A DNA stretch of 64,000 bases from DATHYU01 sp033722675 (GTDB taxonomy: Bacteria > Actinomycetota > Acidimicrobiia > Spongiisociales > UBA11373). Below, in pieces: positions 61,991 through 64,000 of this stretch. Every line of letters begins with the position of its first letter. The stretch's first letter is position 1. The position numbers and the translations under genes were made by a program. The notes below the pieces were generated by a model. It saw only the letters and a program-made list of their open reading frames with translations, made no database searches and was not told the origin of the DNA. The stretch lies in assembly GCA_033722675.1 (NCBI GenBank), contig JAWVYO010000001.1, positions 1 through 64,000 of the forward strand. Direction: 5' to 3'.

Positions 61991-62929
61991 CTACACAGCG
62001 AAGCCGACGAAGGCCAGGAAGATCGTCAGGAGGACGGCGCCCTCCCAGCGGACGAGACGCCGTCCGGTGAGGACGAGGACGCCGGCGAGCAGCGCCGATC
62101 CGGCCATGAAGCCGGCCGCGATGCCGAAGGTGTCGTCGACCGGTCCGGGTCCGACGAGCCCGGCGGTGCCGGCCACCATGAGCGTGTTGAACAGGTTCGA
62201 TCCGAGGACGTTGCCGAGCACGAGGTCGGTCTCGCTGCGGCGGGCTGCGGCGAGGGCGGTCGCGAGTTCGGGCAGCGAGGTCCCGACCGAAACGATGACC
62301 AGACCGACGAAGGCGTCGGAGATCCCGACCTCGTCGGCGAGGAGTCCGGCGCCGCGGACGAGGAACTCGGCGCCGAGCAGGGTCAGACCGAGGGTGAGGG
62401 TGCCCATGATCAGCTCGCGGGGGACGAACACGGCCTGGGCCTCGGGGACGTCGGGGTCGGGGGCGCGGCCCCGGGCGGCGTCCCGCCGGGCCCAGCGGAT
62501 GAGCAGGAAGGCTGCGACGACCATTCCTCCGAACAGCCCCGCTGCCTCCCATCGATTCATCTCGAGGTCGAGCAGGAGGAAGGAGAACGTGACGACGGCG
62601 AGGAGCATGAGGCCTCCCTCCCGACGCACGATGGTGCCCCGGGAGAAGATCGTTCCCACGAGCGCCGTCGTCCCGAGCACGAGGGTCACGTTCGCGGTGT
62701 TCGACCCCACGACGTTGCCGATGGCCAGGTCGAGTTCGCCCCGTCCGGCCGCGAGCACGGAGACGAGGAGCTCGGGGGCGGAGGTGCCGAGCCCCACGAC
62801 GAGGGCGCCGATGAGGATCGGCGACATGCCCCAGGCGCGCGACAGCCGTGCGGCGGCGAGGACGAACCGGTCGGCGGCGAGCGTGAGCAACAGCAGACCG
62901 GCGAGCAGCAGGGCGAGGGCGGTGATCAT
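61991..62929 (-). CDS. Calcium/sodium antiporter (CaCA family, YrbG-like)
   Basis: 312 aa, about ten TM segments in two inverted halves. The alpha-repeats are VVGLGTSAPELLVSVLA and IVSVGTSLPELATALAA, the signature of Ca2+/cation antiporters. Exports calcium against Na+ or H+. ATG start. A TACGAT element lies 11 nt upstream. Confidence 0.92.
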   Translation of the reverse strand: MITALALLLAGLLLLTLAADRFVLAAARLSRAWGMSPILIGALVVGLGTSAPELLVSVLAAGRGELDLAIGNVVGSNTANVTLVLGTTALVGTIFSRGTIVRREGGLMLLAVVTFSFLLLDLEMNRWEAAGLFGGMVVAAFLLIRWARRDAARGRAPDPDVPEAQAVFVPRELIMGTLTLGLTLLGAEFLVRGAGLLADEVGISDAFVGLVIVSVGTSLPELATALAAARRSETDLVLGNVLGSNLFNTLMVAGTAGLVGPGPVDDTFGIAAGFMAGSALLAGVLVLTGRRLVRWEGAVLLTIFLAFVGFAV

Positions 62930-62965
62930 GAAGGGTCGTCGATCGTACCGGCGCGACCGCCGCGC

Positions 62966-63436
62966 TCAGCCGTCGCCGTTGTCGGCCCGGACGGCTTCGG
63001 CGATGCGCTCGAGCACGTCGGCGAGGACCCTCGCCTCGTCCTCGTCGACGTGGGCGGCGAAGTGCCGCTCGATGCCGGCGAGGTGTGTGGGGGCGGCCTC
63101 GGAGAAGATGCGCCGGCCTTCGGCGGTGAGCACGACGTCCATGCCGCGCCGGTCGGAGGGGCAGACCTGCCGTGTCACCAGCCCGGCATCCTCCATGCGA
63201 TCGATGAACCGGGTGGCGGCGCTGCGGCTGACCAGCAGGCTGTCGGCGAGTTCGTGCATGCGGAGGCGACCGTCGGGGGCCTCCCGCAGGTAGAGGAGCA
63301 CCTCGTACCACGAGATCGGGAGGTCGTGGGTCTCGGCGAGTTCGGTGGAGAGGCGGTCGACGACCTCGGCGTGGGCGCGCAGCAGGTTGCGCCAGGCGGC
63401 CAGCTGCGTGCTGGTCATCGAGGTGGTGGGGGCCAT
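62966..63436 (-). CDS. MarR-family transcriptional regulator
   Basis: 156 aa. Winged-helix MarR fold: WYEVLLYLREAPDGRLRMHE, ADSLLVSRSAATRFIDRMED (recognition helix) and a wing with VCPSDRRGMDVVLTAEG. The ATG at 63436 is 6 nt from a TACGGT -10, in preference to a longer upstream reading. Two palindromic operators lie between it and the divergent YceI gene, so it probably represses both. Confidence 0.9.
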   Translation of the reverse strand: MAPTTSMTSTQLAAWRNLLRAHAEVVDRLSTELAETHDLPISWYEVLLYLREAPDGRLRMHELADSLLVSRSAATRFIDRMEDAGLVTRQVCPSDRRGMDVVLTAEGRRIFSEAAPTHLAGIERHFAAHVDEDEARVLADVLERIAEAVRADNGDG

Positions 63437-63442
63437 GGGGCG

Positions 63443-63448
63443 ACCGTA
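63443..63448 (-). promoter_or_regulatory. -10 element TACGGT of the marR-like gene
   Basis: Minus-strand TACGGT, 6 nt from the ATG at 63436. It is next to operator 1. Confidence 0.55.
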
Positions 63449-63458
63449 CCGCAAGAAA

Positions 63459-63473
63459 GTTGCAATATGCAAC
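63459..63473. promoter_or_regulatory. Predicted MarR operator 1
   Basis: GTTGCA-ATA-TGCAAC, a perfect 6-3-6 palindrome just upstream of the regulator -10 element. Confidence 0.65.
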
Positions 63474-63496
63474 GAGTAGTCGACGTTGGGCGATAT

Positions 63497-63511
63497 GTTG
63501 CACACTGCAAC
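63497..63511. promoter_or_regulatory. Predicted MarR operator 2
   Basis: GTTGCA-CAC-TGCAAC, same arms as operator 1, 38 bp away, overlapping the likely promoter of the YceI gene (TATGTT at 63495-63500). Confidence 0.65.
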
Positions 63512-63542
63512 GATTGCACATCCCAATTAAAAGGAGCGATCC

Positions 63543-64000
63543 GTGACCACCACCACCGCCACCCGCACCGTCGACGGACTGAGCGTCCCCGCAGCCGGGA
63601 CGTGGACCATCGACAAGGACCACTCGAAGGTCGAGTTCGTCGCCCGTCACCTCATGGTGACGAAGGTGCGGGGCTCCTTCGAGGACTACGCGGCCGAGAT
63701 CGTCGTCGGTGACGATCCCACCGAGTCGAGCATCGACGTGACCATCCAGGCCGCTTCGATCACCACGGGTGCCGACGACCGCGATGCCCATCTCCGTTCC
63801 GGCGACTTCCTGGACGTGGAGACGTTCGAGACCCTGCGCTTCGTGTCCGACACGATCGAGCGGACGGACGACGGCTGGGTCGCCCGGGGCGATCTGACGA
63901 TCAAGGACGTCACCCGGCCCGTCGACCTCCGCTTCGACTTCCTCGGTGCCGCCACCGACCCCTGGGGCAACGCCAAGGCAGGGTTCGAGGCGCGGACCGA
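63543..64000 (+). CDS. YceI-family protein (3' end cut by window)
   Basis: The visible 152 codons start with GTG, preceded by AAAAGGAG. The YceI lipocalin-like pattern is clear: GTWTIDKDHSKVEFVARHLM, GSFEDYAAEIVVGDD, DAHLRSGDFLDVETFETLRF and LTIKDVTRPVDLRF. No signal peptide, so cytosolic. YceI proteins bind isoprenoid-like lipids and are often induced by stress. Divergent to the MarR gene with shared operators, so its expression is probably derepressed when MarR binds a ligand. It continues past base 64000. Confidence 0.9.
   Translation, partial: MTTTTATRTVDGLSVPAAGTWTIDKDHSKVEFVARHLMVTKVRGSFEDYAAEIVVGDDPTESSIDVTIQAASITTGADDRDAHLRSGDFLDVETFETLRFVSDTIERTDDGWVARGDLTIKDVTRPVDLRFDFLGAATDPWGNAKAGFEART

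Overview
The window is a dense, very GC-rich chromosomal segment with short or no gaps between genes and no mobile element, CRISPR array, rRNA or tRNA that I could find. The gene content points to an actinobacterium, most likely of the Acidimicrobiia type. It has a class II (B12-dependent) ribonucleotide reductase with NrdR boxes, a bacterial proteasome activator ending in GQYL, a deazaflavin (F420)-type nitroreductase-fold protein, a wax ester synthase/DGAT, an LpqH-like lipoprotein, and many lipoproteins with threonine-rich linkers. About two dozen genes start 6 to 9 nt after a TANNNT-like -10 element, which is the signature of leaderless transcription. The taxonomic guess is inference.

Layout. 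1-4.5 kb: end of a hisC-like aminotransferase, a MoaD-membrane fusion coupled to a two-hotdog MaoC dehydratase, an unrecognised protein, and an HMG-CoA-lyase-family enzyme. 4.5-10.9 kb: exported and membrane proteins (triple-repeat lipoprotein, channel-like protein coupled to a glutamine amidotransferase, EF-hand protein, SGNH hydrolase). 10.9-15.0 kb: a 770-bp hairpin-rich intergenic region, then nrdJ. 15.0-18.7 kb: amino acid permease, and a sensor kinase coupled to a cupredoxin-like lipoprotein. 18.7-23.5 kb: AlkD-like repair protein, a RimK cassette (retropepsin-like protease, RimK ATP-grasp ligase, aspartoacylase-like enzyme), a lipoprotein and an AlkA-like glycosylase. 23.5-29.2 kb: lipoproteins, a methyltransferase pair, an ECF sigma factor coupled to an Ogt/Ada-Zn fusion, and an LMW phosphatase. 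29.5-41.9 kb: PAS sensor kinase, AI-2E-type permease, YbaK, haloalkane dehalogenase with a GNAT-like partner, fatty-acid enzymes, DsbA-like protein, cyclophilin, M48 protease, photolyase and acyltransferase. 41.9-50.1 kb: proteasome activator, DDAH, divergent ProA, NYN-LOTUS protein, F420-type protein, and cell-envelope lipoproteins and hydrolases. 50.1-54.6 kb: P450, CPA2 antiporter and PolX. 54.6-61.0 kb: CREST/ceramidase-like membrane protein with a PQQ-type propeller, then a coupled operon of wax synthase, NuoF-like flavoprotein and S41 lipoprotein. 61.0-64.0 kb: a second AlkA, a Ca2+/Na+ antiporter, and a MarR regulator divergent from a YceI gene (cut by the right edge).

Genes often work in translationally coupled pairs: at least twelve junctions are 4-nt GTGA or ATGA overlaps. 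Several tail-to-tail pairs overlap at their 3' ends. DNA repair is a recurring theme (AlkD, two AlkA, Ogt-Ada, photolyase, PolX).

The most unusual candidates are the ECF sigma plus Ogt-Ada-Zn pair, which could be an alkylation-sensing sigma switch; the MoaD domain fused in front of membrane helices; the histidine kinase-cupredoxin pair; the NuoF-like/wax-synthase operon; and the structured region upstream of nrdJ.
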